Positions 8,377 to 18,790 of a stretch of DNA of 64,000 bases are shown in pieces (positions within the stretch are counted from its first letter, which is position 1; every line of letters begins with the position of its first letter). Made by a program: the position numbers and the translations under genes. Source of the DNA: an uncultured Aquimarina sp. (GTDB lineage: Bacteria > Bacteroidota > Bacteroidia > Flavobacteriales > Flavobacteriaceae); NCBI RefSeq assembly GCF_947492965.1, contig NZ_CANLOZ010000007.1, positions 124,001 to 188,000 of the forward strand, read 5' to 3'. The notes under the pieces were generated by a model. The model searched no databases, was not told the origin of the DNA, and worked only from the letters and a program-made list of their open reading frames with translations.

Positions 8377-9729
8377 TTATATCAACCCCTTTACCTCATC
8401 AAAATTCAATCCACCATAATTACCGCTACTCATAAGCAATAGTGCAGAATTTGCGAAATCTTTTTGATGAAGATACTCCTTAAACTCTTCAGGATTTGTA
8501 TAGATTAATAAATCTTTCCTGTTAAATGCTGTAGCAATTTGTTCTTCGGATACTTCTTCTAACTGTTTAATTTTTACTGCATGAGGTGAATAAAAAACAA
8601 CCGCCTGATCTGCTGCATCCAACGCTCCCTCGTATTCCTTCAAAAACTCTGCATTTAGACTGCTATATGTATGTAGCTCTAGACATGCTATTAGTTGTCT
8701 GTCTTGATATTGTTCTTTTACTGCTTTTGTAGTAGCATTTACTTTAGAAGGACTATGTGCAAAATCTTTATAGGCCACTGCAGTATTGCTCTCTGCTATT
8801 TTTTCTAGTCTTTTAGAAGCACCAGTAAATGATGCAATTGCTTCATAGAATTCATCCTCATCAATACCCATATGCTGACAAATCCACTTTGCTCCTGCCA
8901 AATTACTTAAGTTATGAGCCCCAAACACCTCTATAGGCATTTCACCTTCAGGTGTGTTTAATAAGGTTTCCCCATTTTCTACTCGGTAATCGGGTGTAGT
9001 ATAAGGTATTTTCCTAATTTGATTTTCAGAATGCTCAACTACCTTAACCACCTCAGGATCTTCTTCATTATAGTTAATACTTCCGCCGCGTACGATACTA
9101 TTTACAAAAATCCGAAACTGTTCTACGTAATTATCAAAAGTTGGGAACACATTAATATGATCCCATGCGATCCCACTTAGTAATGCAATATTTGGTTTGT
9201 ATAAATGAAATTTTGGTCTTCTATCTATCGGAGAGGACAGATATTCATCACCCTCTAACACCATAAAATCATTCTCTTCCGTTAGATGAACCATCGTATC
9301 AAAACCTTCTAATTGAGCTCCCACCATATAGTCTACTTCTTTATCATGGTAGTGTAGAACATGTAAAATCATAGAAGTAATAGTAGTCTTACCATGAGAA
9401 CCACCAATCACAACACGAGTTTTATTCTTAGACTGCTCGTACAAAAACTCTGGATAAGAATATATCTTCAATCCTAGTTCTTGGGCTTCCAGTAACTCTG
9501 GATTATCTTCTTTGGCGTGCATTCCTAAAATAATAGCATCAATTTCTTTAGTTATTTTTTCAGGAAACCAACCAAAAGTTTCAGGCAGTAAACCATGATT
9601 AGCTAATCGTGATTTTGAAGGTTCAAAAATCACATCATCACTTCCTGTAACTTTATATCCTTTTTGATGCAATGCCATAGCAAGGTTGTGCATAGCACTC
9701 CCTCCTATCGCAATAAAATGTACGCGCAT
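8377..9729 (-). CDS. mpl: Mpl-type UDP-N-acetylmuramate:L-alanyl-gamma-D-glutamyl-meso-diaminopimelate ligase
   Basis: A 450-residue Mur-ligase-family protein. It has a Rossmann-like N-terminus (HFIAIGGSAMHNLA), an ATP-binding P-loop GGSHGKTT at residues 109-116, a central domain with EGDEYLSS and a C-terminal domain with AHNLSN and a FAHSPSKV motif. Mpl reattaches the recycled tripeptide to UDP-MurNAc in murein recycling; MurC is the closest relative. The GGSAMHN form of the first motif favours Mpl over MurC (MurC usually has GIGGxGMS). It is cytosolic. It is convergent to the propeller gene and 110 bases after the peptidoglycan-binding-domain gene, so both may serve cell-wall turnover. Confidence 0.9.
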   Translation of the reverse strand: MRVHFIAIGGSAMHNLAMALHQKGYKVTGSDDVIFEPSKSRLANHGLLPETFGWFPEKITKEIDAIILGMHAKEDNPELLEAQELGLKIYSYPEFLYEQSKNKTRVVIGGSHGKTTITSMILHVLHYHDKEVDYMVGAQLEGFDTMVHLTEENDFMVLEGDEYLSSPIDRRPKFHLYKPNIALLSGIAWDHINVFPTFDNYVEQFRIFVNSIVRGGSINYNEEDPEVVKVVEHSENQIRKIPYTTPDYRVENGETLLNTPEGEMPIEVFGAHNLSNLAGAKWICQHMGIDEDEFYEAIASFTGASKRLEKIAESNTAVAYKDFAHSPSKVNATTKAVKEQYQDRQLIACLELHTYSSLNAEFLKEYEGALDAADQAVVFYSPHAVKIKQLEEVSEEQIATAFNRKDLLIYTNPEEFKEYLHQKDFANSALLLMSSGNYGGLNFDEVKGLI

Positions 9730-9839
9730 AATAGTGTTCTTAATTCTAAAAAGTAAAGATACAACCTACTTTTAATTATTAAAGAAACTAACTTTAAAAT
9801 AACGAGTAGATTGTATCAATTTCAGATTTTCCTGTAAAA

Positions 9840-10538
9840 TTATTGCGTAGCCAATAAGGGTCTTGTAGCTTCTTCTGGTAATTTCAAAAGTTCGCGAAGT
9901 GTTAAAACATCCAATATTCCATCCGGAAATAATTCATGTTTGTATTCAAAATCTTTTAGCGCCGTTTCTGTTTCTATTTTAAAATTCCCATCAACGGCAA
10001 TCGTATACCCACTGGCGACCAAGCGCTTTTGCATTTCATACACCCATGGACCTCGATCTCCCGTTTTTAATGTTTTTTGCAAAACTGTTTTTTGAAATAA
10101 ATCGTAAAATGCTTCCTTGCTATTGTTCTCTGCTATATCTTCTTGTGATAATTGATTCTGCTCTAGCAATTTTATTTCATCATTAGATAATCCTTTAGAT
10201 TTATACACTGTAGATTGCATAAGGATAGCTTCATAATATTTCACCTTTCCTAATTTCTTTTGATATTCGTTAATAGCATATCGAGTAGCTGAATTGTCTT
10301 TTTTCGGATTTCTAACGTCTATACGGTTTGTAGACCATTGTGAGATTATATATCCATTCAGCATTTCGATAGCTTCATAATAATTCATAACAACTTGCGG
10401 ATCGTGATAAGAATTATCTACAGTATCTTTGGATACATAGGCTACATTCTTAGGGTGAAATCTTTGGTATTTATGATATTGATTATACCCCATTACCAGA
10501 GTGATAACGACTAACAAAAAAATAATAATGCCCTTCAT
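9840..10538 (-). CDS. Membrane-anchored peptidoglycan-binding-domain protein
   Basis: This 232-residue protein has one N-terminal transmembrane segment (residues 3-18) that most likely acts as an uncleaved anchor. A helical middle region is followed by a PG_binding_1-like domain (about residues 155-215), recognisable by KTGDRGPWVYEMQKRL, VDGNFKIETETALKDFE and PDGILDVLTLREL. Such domains hold proteins to the cell wall. No catalytic domain is seen, so it may be an adapter or a sensor. It is transcribed toward mpl and separated from it by 110 bases. A 458-base gap lies upstream, divergent to the first macroglobulin gene. Confidence 0.8.
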   Translation of the reverse strand: MKGIIIFLLVVITLVMGYNQYHKYQRFHPKNVAYVSKDTVDNSYHDPQVVMNYYEAIEMLNGYIISQWSTNRIDVRNPKKDNSATRYAINEYQKKLGKVKYYEAILMQSTVYKSKGLSNDEIKLLEQNQLSQEDIAENNSKEAFYDLFQKTVLQKTLKTGDRGPWVYEMQKRLVASGYTIAVDGNFKIETETALKDFEYKHELFPDGILDVLTLRELLKLPEEATRPLLATQ

Positions 10539-10996
10539 AGTTGAAAATTTGGTTTATAGTAATTGAAATAAATTAGTGTCTTTTCTACCTGATCAAAGTT
10601 TTTTACGAAGTGGGGAAAAATTAAACCTGTAATCTTCTTAAAGATAATCATAAAATAAGAAATTACCGAAATCAACACTTATGTTTTGCAATTACCAAAA
10701 GATATCATTAGTAAAAATGAATCGATAATTAACCAACATAAACAAGTAGTACACCTTTAACATCCTTACTCATGAATTCATTATTTAATTTGTCATCGAA
10801 CTCTAAAAACCAGTAGTTTACAAAATCCTAAAAACTCAATAAATTAAATAGTACACTAAACCACATAAGCTTTTCCCTAATTTATCGTTGCAATTATGTA
10901 GCTTTATAAAGTTATTTACTAGCAGTAAGTTTTTACATTATCATGAAATGGTATAAGACTTGCTCTGAGTTTTAATAAACACAAAAAATCAAACAG
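10539..10996. other. Divergent intergenic region, no gene found
   Basis: These 458 bases separate the minus-strand peptidoglycan-binding gene from the plus-strand macroglobulin gene. I see many stops in all frames, no tRNA-like or strong hairpin structure, and no clear -33/-7 pair on either strand. It must hold both promoters. Confidence 0.5.
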
Positions 10997-13900
10997 ATGA
11001 AAGAACGAATCATTCTTGTTTTCATACTCGTTATAATAAACCTAAATTATTCAATGGCTCAAAACAATAATAACTACCAAGATGATTGGAAAAAAGTAGA
11101 AAGTTTTGATAAAGATGGACTACCTAAATCCGCATTAGAAATTGTAGAAGCTATTCACTCTAAAGCTAAAAAGGCTAATAATACAAATCAGATTACAAAA
11201 GCACTGATTTATAAAGCCAAATACCTTTTGGTTTTAGAAGAAAACGCACAATTAAATATTATTAAGGAGTTTAAAAAAGAAATTGCAAATAGCAAATTTC
11301 CTAGCAAAAATATATTAGAAAGTATTCTTGCTAATTTATATTGGCAATATTTTCAGCAACATAGATGGCTGTTTTATAACAGAACTAAAACTGCCGAAAA
11401 AGTAGATAAAGAAGATTTTAGAACTTGGGATTTAGAAACGTTGTTTGCAGAAATTCATTTCTATTATCAGAAATCCTTAGATAATGGCTTGCTAGCCCAA
11501 CAAACAGATTTGACAAAGTTTGATGATATCTTAGAAAAATCGGGAGATTCTAAAATATACCGCCCTACTCTTTTTGATTTTTTATCTCATAATGCGTTGG
11601 CATTTTACAAGACCTCTGAAACAAGTATTACTAAACCAGCGTATGCTTTTGAAATTGATTCTCCAGACTATTTAAAAGACCACCAACAATTTTCTTTAAT
11701 AAAACTAGAAACAAAAGATTCTTTATCATTACAATTTCATGCTTTAAAAATATATCAAAACCTTATCAATTTTCATAAAAGAGATAAGAAACCAGCTGCT
11801 TTGATCGAGGTAAATATCGAACGTCTAAAATTCGTGTATGAACATGCTATTTATAGCAACAAACAAGAACTACTGCTAACCACATTATTATCAGAAAAAG
11901 AAAAACACCAACAATTTCCTGCAGTTACCTTATACAATTATGAGATTGCCGATTTATATAAAACACAGGCAGCTACATACATCCCAAAAGAAAATGAAAC
12001 ACATCGCTGGACATTACAAAAAGCAATAGAAATATGTGATAATGCTATTTCTAAACATCCAAAATCCAGAGGAGCTAATAATTGTGCTTACCTAAAAGAA
12101 CAAATTCTGGATCCAAACATTAATAGTATAACATTAGAAAGCTATATACCTATAAATAAGCCTTCCAAACTTCTAATCAATTACAAAAATCTAGATCAGG
12201 TGTATTTTAAGGTTTTAAAAATTAATAGAAGTGAATTAAAATTCTTTAACAAGCTTTACCAAAGCAAAGAAAAAATATCTTTTTTAAACAAGTTATCTAC
12301 TATAACTTCATGGGATTCTAAGCTGATCGACGAAAAGGATTATCAGAATCATACTATAGAGATTAACGTTCCTGTATTGCCTCAAGGATCTTATATGATT
12401 GTTGGATCTACCTCTAAAGATCTTAGTGTTAATACGTCTTTCTCTTTTGGTAATCTTCAGGTAACTGACTTAACTCTTGTAGAAAGCAAAACGAACAAGG
12501 CTACAAAATTTCAGGTAATCGATAGAACAAATGGGACTCCCATTTCTAATGCTTCTATTCAACTTACTTCTGATAGAAGAAGAAACCAATTAAACAAAAA
12601 GCTTAGTACCAATGATAAAGGTGAAGCTTTTTTTACCCAAGAAGGATATTATTATAATGTATTAGCTACAGTTACCAAAGGAGAAGATACTGCTTATTTC
12701 AATGGTTTATACCTAAACCATTATGGTGGTGATTCTGAGCCTGACAATACTACGCGATATACTACATTCCTGTTCACAGATAGAAGTATTTACAGGCCAG
12801 GACAGACAGTTTATTTTAAAGGAATAATGATGTCTTCTGCCGGAAACGAAAAACATAAAGTTGTAGCAAACAGAGCCACTTTTGCAAAACTTATAGATAT
12901 GAATGGACAAGAAGTAAAACTTCTTAATTTCACTACTAATGAGTACGGATCATTTGCAGGAGAGTTTATTTTACCTTCATCCGGATTAACAGGTAATTAC
13001 ACGATTCAAACGGATAGCTATAACAGTACGTATATATCGGTTGAGGAATATAAACGACCAAAGTTTGAAACAAAATTTAATCCTGTTACCGAAACCTACA
13101 AAGTAAATGACAGTATACATTTAACAGGAACCGCAACTGCATATGCAGGCAGTAATATTACCGACGCCAAAGTGGTATATCGTGTATATAGACAAGTGCA
13201 ATATCCTCGTTGGTGTTATTGGTTCCCTTCATACGGATCCGAAGAACAAGAAATTACCCACGGAGAAACAAAAACAAATGATAATGGTGAATATAAAATA
13301 ACTTTTGCAGCATTACCTGACAAAAGTGTTTCTAAAGAAAATCAACCTACTTTTACTTATAAAGTAACTGCGGATGTCACTGATATCAATGGAGAAACCA
13401 GAAGTACTACAACCTATGTAAATGTAGGATACCATGCATTGATAGCCTCTCTAAATATTAGTTCGGAAATTGATAAAACCAAAAAAGATCAAGTTTTATC
13501 TGTATCCACTAGAAATCTAAATGGAGAGCTTGTTGAAAATAGTGGAAACATTGCAATATTCAAATTACAAGCTCCAGAATGTCCGCTAAGAGTGCGCCCA
13601 TGGAAAGCACCTGATTACAAAAGTAGCACCAAAGAAGAGTTTAAAAAACTATTCCCTCACGATGCTTTCCAGAATGAAGATGATTTTAGAAATTGGAAAA
13701 AAAGTAATTCGATTTTAGAAGCATCATACGATACTAAAGAAACGAAAGACAATACCAAAGGAACCGCAGAAATAGGACTTAAAAACTTAAAAAAATGGGA
13801 AACGGGTAAATATATCATAGAACTTAAAACCAAAGATAAGTTTGGACAAGAAGTAAAAGATATTACCTATATCAATGTATTCGATCAATCTGAAAAATCT

Positions 13901-16900
13901 ATTGCAGACAATAAACTCTTCGAAATTACTACAGATAAGAATGCATACGCCATTGGAGATGATGTTTTATTAAAAATCAGTTCTGCTTCTGAAGATATCG
14001 TCATAACCTTAGATATCGAAAAAAACAAACAAGAAGTTGATACTAGAATTATCAGACTTTCTAACAATAGTAAAACGATTAAAATTCCAGTAAACAAAAC
14101 TGATCTTGGAGGATTTGCTATTTCATACAGTTTTGCCAACTATAACGCGTATCAGAGTGGTACTATACCTATTACTGTACCTTATGAACCAACGCAGTTA
14201 TCTATAGAAACTAAAACTTTCAGGGATAAACTACAACCTGGACAACAAGAAACCTGGAGTTTTACTATCAAAGGACCTAAAGGAGATAAAGTATCTGCAG
14301 AACTATTAGCAAGTATGTACGATGCATCTTTGGATCAATTTAAACCACACCAATGGTATTTCAACCCAATCAATAGACCAGTATTCTATTCGTATTCTCA
14401 GCGTAATGCTAATAAGAGTTTTACCAAAGGGAAATTCAATATCTACCCTCACAAACTCTGGAAAACTAGCTTTACCAGTCAATACTATGACCAGCTTAAT
14501 TGGTTTGGGTTATATTTTGGAAACTCTTATAATTATAGGTTCGCTACTACTGGAGCTAAAGCAAGAAAAAGAAGTGAAATATTGGAACAAAGTGCTGCTG
14601 CTCCAATGGAAATGTCAAAATTAGCTGAAATATCTAACGTAGAAGAAAATGAAGAGATCGTTCAAACATTAAATGATTCCGTAGAATCAGGATATGAAGA
14701 TTTCACAGAGGGTAAAAAAATAAAAGATAACAAAAAAGACCCTTCTTTAGAAGGAGTGAAAATCCGTAAAAATCTACAAGAAACAGCATTTTTCTTTCCT
14801 CAATTAACTACTGATAATGAAGGAAACATAAGTTTTAATTTTACGACTCCAGAAGCATTAACAAAATGGAAAGTACAATTATTAGCGCATACCAAAACAT
14901 TAAACGCGGGAACGCAATTACTAGAAACGGTTACGCAAAAAGAATTAATGATCTTACCTAATCCACCAAGGTTTTTGCGAGAAGGAGATCAAATCATTCT
15001 GAGTTCTAAAGTATCTAATATTTCCACCAAAGATCTGAGTGGTATCATAGAACTGCAACTTACCGATGCACTCACTGGAAAATCAATAGATACAGACTTA
15101 CAAAACAACAATATCCGACAGGAATTTGCTGTAAAAGCTACAGGAAACACTAATATTTCTTGGGAATTAAAAATTCCGGATAATGTACAAACAGTACAAT
15201 ACAAAATCATAGCAAAAGCAGGTGAATTTTCTGATGGAGAACAAAACGTATTACCCGTTCTATCCAATAAAATGATGGTTACAGAAACATTGCCAATGTG
15301 GATTCGATCTGATCAGACCAAGACATTTACGTTAGATAAGTTAAAGGATAACACTTCTAACACCTTAAAGAATCATAAGCTTACGTTAGAAATGACTTCT
15401 AATCCAGCTTGGTATGCAGTGCAAGCATTACCTTATTTAATGGAATACCCTTATGAATGTGCAGAACAAACATTTTCTAGATATTATGCAAACTCTTTGG
15501 CTAGTCATATTGCCAATTCTAATCCTAGAATTCAGGAAGTCTTTAATCAATGGAAAAACACAGATGCTTTAGAAAGTAACTTAGAAAAGAACCAAGAGTT
15601 AAAATCATTAATCATCCAAGAGACGCCTTGGCTACGCGATGCGCAGAGCGAAAGTGAACAAAAGAAACGCATAGCTTTACTTTTTGATCTTAATAAAATG
15701 AATAATGAGCTGCAACGCGCTATTAATAAACTACAACAAATGCAATATGGATCTGGTGCTTTTCCATGGTTTAAAGAAGGAAGAGAAAACAGATTCATCA
15801 CACAACATATTGCTTCAGGGTTTGGGCATCTTAAAAAACTTGGCGTTACGCAATACGACAGTAAAACCAAAGGAATGATGCAAAAAGCAGTTCGCTATCT
15901 AGACCAAGAGTTTGTAGATGAATATGAAGAACTAAAAAGATATTGTAAAAAACATAATGTTGATATCAATAAAGATCATTTGAGTTACACCCAAATGCAT
16001 TATCTCTATATGCGTAGTTTCTTTTCTGATATCAAAAGAAATAGAAACACCAATGAAGCTTGGGAGTATTACCTAGGGCAGTCAAAAAAATATTGGTTAA
16101 AAAGAGGTTTATATGCTCAAGGACTATTAGCGCTGATCTTGCATAGAAATAATGACTCCACCACCGCTACAAAAATCATCAGATCTCTAGATGAAAAAAG
16201 TATTACTAATGAAGAATTAGGAATGTACTGGAAATCTAATGTAGGTAGTTGGTACTGGTACCAAGCACCCATCGAAACACAAGCATTGATGATCGAAGTC
16301 TTTTCTGAAATTGAGCAAGAACCTAAAAAAACAGAAATTGTAGACAACCTAAAGATTTGGTTATTAAAAAATAAACAGACTAATCAATGGAAAACTACAA
16401 AAGCCACTACCGAAGCTGTATATGCCCTACTGCTACAAGGTAGTGACTGGTTATCTGTAACTGATATGGTAGAAATCGTACTTGGGAATCAAAAGATTGA
16501 TCCTAGTAAGATCGAAGATGTAAAAGTAGAAGCTGGAACAGGATATTTTAAAACCTCCTGGAATGGTAATGAAATCCAAAAGGATATGGCTACTGCCAAA
16601 ATTACCAAAAAAGGAAAAGGAATCGCTTGGGGAGCTTTGTACTGGCAATACTTCGAAAACCTTGACAAAATAACCTCAGCAGAAACTCCGTTAAAACTTA
16701 AGAAAAAACTGTTCTTAAAGAAAAATACGGATCGCGGAGAAGAGATTACAGAGATTACCGAAAAAACTAAACTACAACTTGGTGACTTAGTAAGAGTACG
16801 TATTGAATTACGATCTGATCGCGCTATGGAATTTGTACATATGAAAGATATGCGTGCTTCTGGATTAGAGCCAATAAATGTACTATCACAATACAAATAT

Positions 16901-17107
16901 CAAGATGGACTAGGATATTATGAAAGCACGAAAGATGCATCTACTAATTTCTTCTTTGACTATTTACCAAAAGGAGTCTATGTATTTGAATATGATCTTC
17001 GTGTGAACAATAAAGGTAATTTCTCCAATGGAATTACCACTATTCAGAGTATGTATGCACCAGAATTTAGTAGTCATTCAGAAGGTGTTCGAGTTCAAAT
17101 AGATTAA
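10997..17107 (+). CDS. Alpha-2-macroglobulin family protein with thioester motif (paralogue 1)
   Basis: This 2036-residue protein has a signal peptide without a lipobox, so it is predicted to be a soluble periplasmic protein rather than a lipoprotein. The first 370 residues are helical. Macroglobulin (MG) domains follow; the MG2 signature TDRSIYRPGQTVYFKG starts near residue 593 and is followed by NEYGSFAGEF. A low-complexity linker (about residues 1180-1255) sits where the bait region lies in this family. The A2M domain follows (LQETAFFFPQL). The thioester motif CAEQ begins at Cys1488. Bacterial A2Ms trap invading proteases by thioester linkage; that is established for E. coli-type proteins. 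A second paralogue lies at 23698-30255. No pbpC is nearby, unlike in many proteobacteria. Confidence 0.93.
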   Translation: MKERIILVFILVIINLNYSMAQNNNNYQDDWKKVESFDKDGLPKSALEIVEAIHSKAKKANNTNQITKALIYKAKYLLVLEENAQLNIIKEFKKEIANSKFPSKNILESILANLYWQYFQQHRWLFYNRTKTAEKVDKEDFRTWDLETLFAEIHFYYQKSLDNGLLAQQTDLTKFDDILEKSGDSKIYRPTLFDFLSHNALAFYKTSETSITKPAYAFEIDSPDYLKDHQQFSLIKLETKDSLSLQFHALKIYQNLINFHKRDKKPAALIEVNIERLKFVYEHAIYSNKQELLLTTLLSEKEKHQQFPAVTLYNYEIADLYKTQAATYIPKENETHRWTLQKAIEICDNAISKHPKSRGANNCAYLKEQILDPNINSITLESYIPINKPSKLLINYKNLDQVYFKVLKINRSELKFFNKLYQSKEKISFLNKLSTITSWDSKLIDEKDYQNHTIEINVPVLPQGSYMIVGSTSKDLSVNTSFSFGNLQVTDLTLVESKTNKATKFQVIDRTNGTPISNASIQLTSDRRRNQLNKKLSTNDKGEAFFTQEGYYYNVLATVTKGEDTAYFNGLYLNHYGGDSEPDNTTRYTTFLFTDRSIYRPGQTVYFKGIMMSSAGNEKHKVVANRATFAKLIDMNGQEVKLLNFTTNEYGSFAGEFILPSSGLTGNYTIQTDSYNSTYISVEEYKRPKFETKFNPVTETYKVNDSIHLTGTATAYAGSNITDAKVVYRVYRQVQYPRWCYWFPSYGSEEQEITHGETKTNDNGEYKITFAALPDKSVSKENQPTFTYKVTADVTDINGETRSTTTYVNVGYHALIASLNISSEIDKTKKDQVLSVSTRNLNGELVENSGNIAIFKLQAPECPLRVRPWKAPDYKSSTKEEFKKLFPHDAFQNEDDFRNWKKSNSILEASYDTKETKDNTKGTAEIGLKNLKKWETGKYIIELKTKDKFGQEVKDITYINVFDQSEKSIADNKLFEITTDKNAYAIGDDVLLKISSASEDIVITLDIEKNKQEVDTRIIRLSNNSKTIKIPVNKTDLGGFAISYSFANYNAYQSGTIPITVPYEPTQLSIETKTFRDKLQPGQQETWSFTIKGPKGDKVSAELLASMYDASLDQFKPHQWYFNPINRPVFYSYSQRNANKSFTKGKFNIYPHKLWKTSFTSQYYDQLNWFGLYFGNSYNYRFATTGAKARKRSEILEQSAAAPMEMSKLAEISNVEENEEIVQTLNDSVESGYEDFTEGKKIKDNKKDPSLEGVKIRKNLQETAFFFPQLTTDNEGNISFNFTTPEALTKWKVQLLAHTKTLNAGTQLLETVTQKELMILPNPPRFLREGDQIILSSKVSNISTKDLSGIIELQLTDALTGKSIDTDLQNNNIRQEFAVKATGNTNISWELKIPDNVQTVQYKIIAKAGEFSDGEQNVLPVLSNKMMVTETLPMWIRSDQTKTFTLDKLKDNTSNTLKNHKLTLEMTSNPAWYAVQALPYLMEYPYECAEQTFSRYYANSLASHIANSNPRIQEVFNQWKNTDALESNLEKNQELKSLIIQETPWLRDAQSESEQKKRIALLFDLNKMNNELQRAINKLQQMQYGSGAFPWFKEGRENRFITQHIASGFGHLKKLGVTQYDSKTKGMMQKAVRYLDQEFVDEYEELKRYCKKHNVDINKDHLSYTQMHYLYMRSFFSDIKRNRNTNEAWEYYLGQSKKYWLKRGLYAQGLLALILHRNNDSTTATKIIRSLDEKSITNEELGMYWKSNVGSWYWYQAPIETQALMIEVFSEIEQEPKKTEIVDNLKIWLLKNKQTNQWKTTKATTEAVYALLLQGSDWLSVTDMVEIVLGNQKIDPSKIEDVKVEAGTGYFKTSWNGNEIQKDMATAKITKKGKGIAWGALYWQYFENLDKITSAETPLKLKKKLFLKKNTDRGEEITEITEKTKLQLGDLVRVRIELRSDRAMEFVHMKDMRASGLEPINVLSQYKYQDGLGYYESTKDASTNFFFDYLPKGVYVFEYDLRVNNKGNFSNGITTIQSMYAPEFSSHSEGVRVQID

Positions 17108-17124
17108 TATTCAAGATTAAAAAA

Positions 17125-17838
17125 ATGAACAAAACAATATTACTTTTATTTTCGATAATAGTATTTGCAAGCTGCGGAAATGATAAAAAACCCAGAGTAG
17201 TCTATGATACTGATCCAAATAAAGAAGCGACAGAATTAAAAAAAGACTCTACACTAATTGAAGCTGCCGATCTCCCAGTTCAGATAGATAGTACTAATTA
17301 TTTGATACACCCAATAGGGTATCTAAAAGTATATGGATCGAGATCTAAAATCTCCTTCAGGTCAAATTATGAAAATACAAATTTTGTTTTATCAAGACAT
17401 TCAAACTATGAAATAACGGGAAAACTTACGAATTTAAAATTCCAACATATAGATTCGGAAAAAATGATTCCACTTACCGAGAAAACACTCATCATAACAT
17501 CCGTAAGATTTTTAAAAGAAGTTTTCGACAGAACAAAATCAAAATATCTACTCTATAAAGTAATTGATCAAGATACCAATAAGGATCAAAAATTAAATCA
17601 TCAGGATATTACCTCTTTGTACATTAGCAAGATTGATGGATCAGATTTTATAAAATTGACTCCAGATTATGAGGAATTAATAAATTGGAAAATACTTACT
17701 TCTAAAAACAGGCTGTATATTAAAACAGTACAAGACAAAAATAAAGATGGTGAATTTGATAAGACGGATGAAATACATTATCAATATTTAGATCTACAAG
17801 ATAAAAACTGGGAGATCAAATATTACAATCCACTATAA
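17125..17838 (+). CDS. Lipoprotein with EF-hand-like calcium loops
   Basis: This 237-residue protein has a lipoprotein signal peptide with Cys17 in the lipobox (FASC). The second half contains two calcium-loop-like motifs: DQDTNKDQKLN starting at residue 148 and DKNKDGEFDKTD starting at residue 204. The latter fits the canonical EF-hand loop with acidic or Asn residues at positions 1, 3, 5 and 12. It may bind calcium at the cell surface. The gene begins 17 bases after the macroglobulin stop, so the two are very likely co-transcribed and may work together; no direct evidence shows a partner. Confidence 0.75.
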   Translation: MNKTILLLFSIIVFASCGNDKKPRVVYDTDPNKEATELKKDSTLIEAADLPVQIDSTNYLIHPIGYLKVYGSRSKISFRSNYENTNFVLSRHSNYEITGKLTNLKFQHIDSEKMIPLTEKTLIITSVRFLKEVFDRTKSKYLLYKVIDQDTNKDQKLNHQDITSLYISKIDGSDFIKLTPDYEELINWKILTSKNRLYIKTVQDKNKDGEFDKTDEIHYQYLDLQDKNWEIKYYNPL

Positions 17839-17867
17839 GTTTTTAAATTTCTTTATAAATCAATACC

Positions 17868-18770
17868 ATGATTAATATTAAACTGATTGAGAATAGCTTT
17901 TTGATTAACAATATCTCTGTTAGTTTCCCTATATCTTTTAAAAGTTTACACGAAATATTAAAAGTTCCATATCGAGTTTATAAAAAAAAATACAATACTA
18001 TTTATACTTGGGATGATCTTGGCATTCTAGGATACTCAAAAGATCAACAACACATAGATAGCATCTATCTGGAACTACAAAAAGAAGATTTTGATTTTAC
18101 CCCTAAACAACTTTTCACGGGAAGTTTTCTTTTTAAAAATCAAGATGCTATTTCCTACTACAAAGAGCATAAGAATAAAAGAATACAGCTATTTGAAGGA
18201 GACACTTCTGGTGCTTTAGTTTTAAATGACATTAGTGTTTGGTTTAGTACCGATCAAGCTTCTATTGAAGCCATTGAAATTAAAAGCTATCAAGGCACAA
18301 GTATAAAACAAATACCTAAAGACAAATACATTATTAGAAAACTAGATGAAGAAGAAATTATCTTTACAGATTTTGGATTCAAACTAGCGATCGTTCAAGA
18401 GTTGATGTATTCCAAAGAATTTATACAACCTAAATTTGACCTATTTGAATTTGTACTATGGTATTCCAAAAGAGAAATTGATCTCGAAGAAGAAGGGTAT
18501 GATCCTATTGAAGAAGTAACTCAGTATTTCAGGGATTTACCGATCCCTAAACGATTAGCTTCAGAAGTAACTGAAATCTACCAAGATGGTGGTAATGATA
18601 TTTACCTAAATCTGATACGATTTGCCGAAGGATGGGAAGATTATTGGGACATTGAAAATATTGAAGACGTTACAAAATTTCCAAATCTGAAAAAAGTAAC
18701 TCTTTGCTATGCAAAGGAACATATAATTCCAGACCTTAAAAAAATGGGAGTTGATGCTGAATGGTTATAA
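17868..18770 (+). CDS. DUF6892-like cytosolic protein
   Basis: This 300-residue protein lacks a signal peptide. The second half (FGFKLAIVQELMY near residue 175, then a stretch rich in acidic residues (EIDLEEEGYDPIEEV), EIYQDGGNDIYL and FPNLKKVTLCYA) looks like the DUF6892 domain as I remember it, with a DUF7738-like first half. Those families are often found near polymorphic toxins or as immunity-like proteins, but no toxin is seen here, so that role is not supported. It starts 29 bases after the EF-hand lipoprotein and 20 bases before an AraC regulator, so it probably belongs to the macroglobulin operon. Confidence 0.6.
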   Translation: MINIKLIENSFLINNISVSFPISFKSLHEILKVPYRVYKKKYNTIYTWDDLGILGYSKDQQHIDSIYLELQKEDFDFTPKQLFTGSFLFKNQDAISYYKEHKNKRIQLFEGDTSGALVLNDISVWFSTDQASIEAIEIKSYQGTSIKQIPKDKYIIRKLDEEEIIFTDFGFKLAIVQELMYSKEFIQPKFDLFEFVLWYSKREIDLEEEGYDPIEEVTQYFRDLPIPKRLASEVTEIYQDGGNDIYLNLIRFAEGWEDYWDIENIEDVTKFPNLKKVTLCYAKEHIIPDLKKMGVDAEWL

Positions 18771-18790
18771 TGTTTATTTGAAATTTCAAA

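Noticed and set aside
17868-18770. Toxin-immunity pair role for the DUF6892-like gene
   Set aside because: No polymorphic toxin or effector gene lies adjacent, so only the family likeness is reported.
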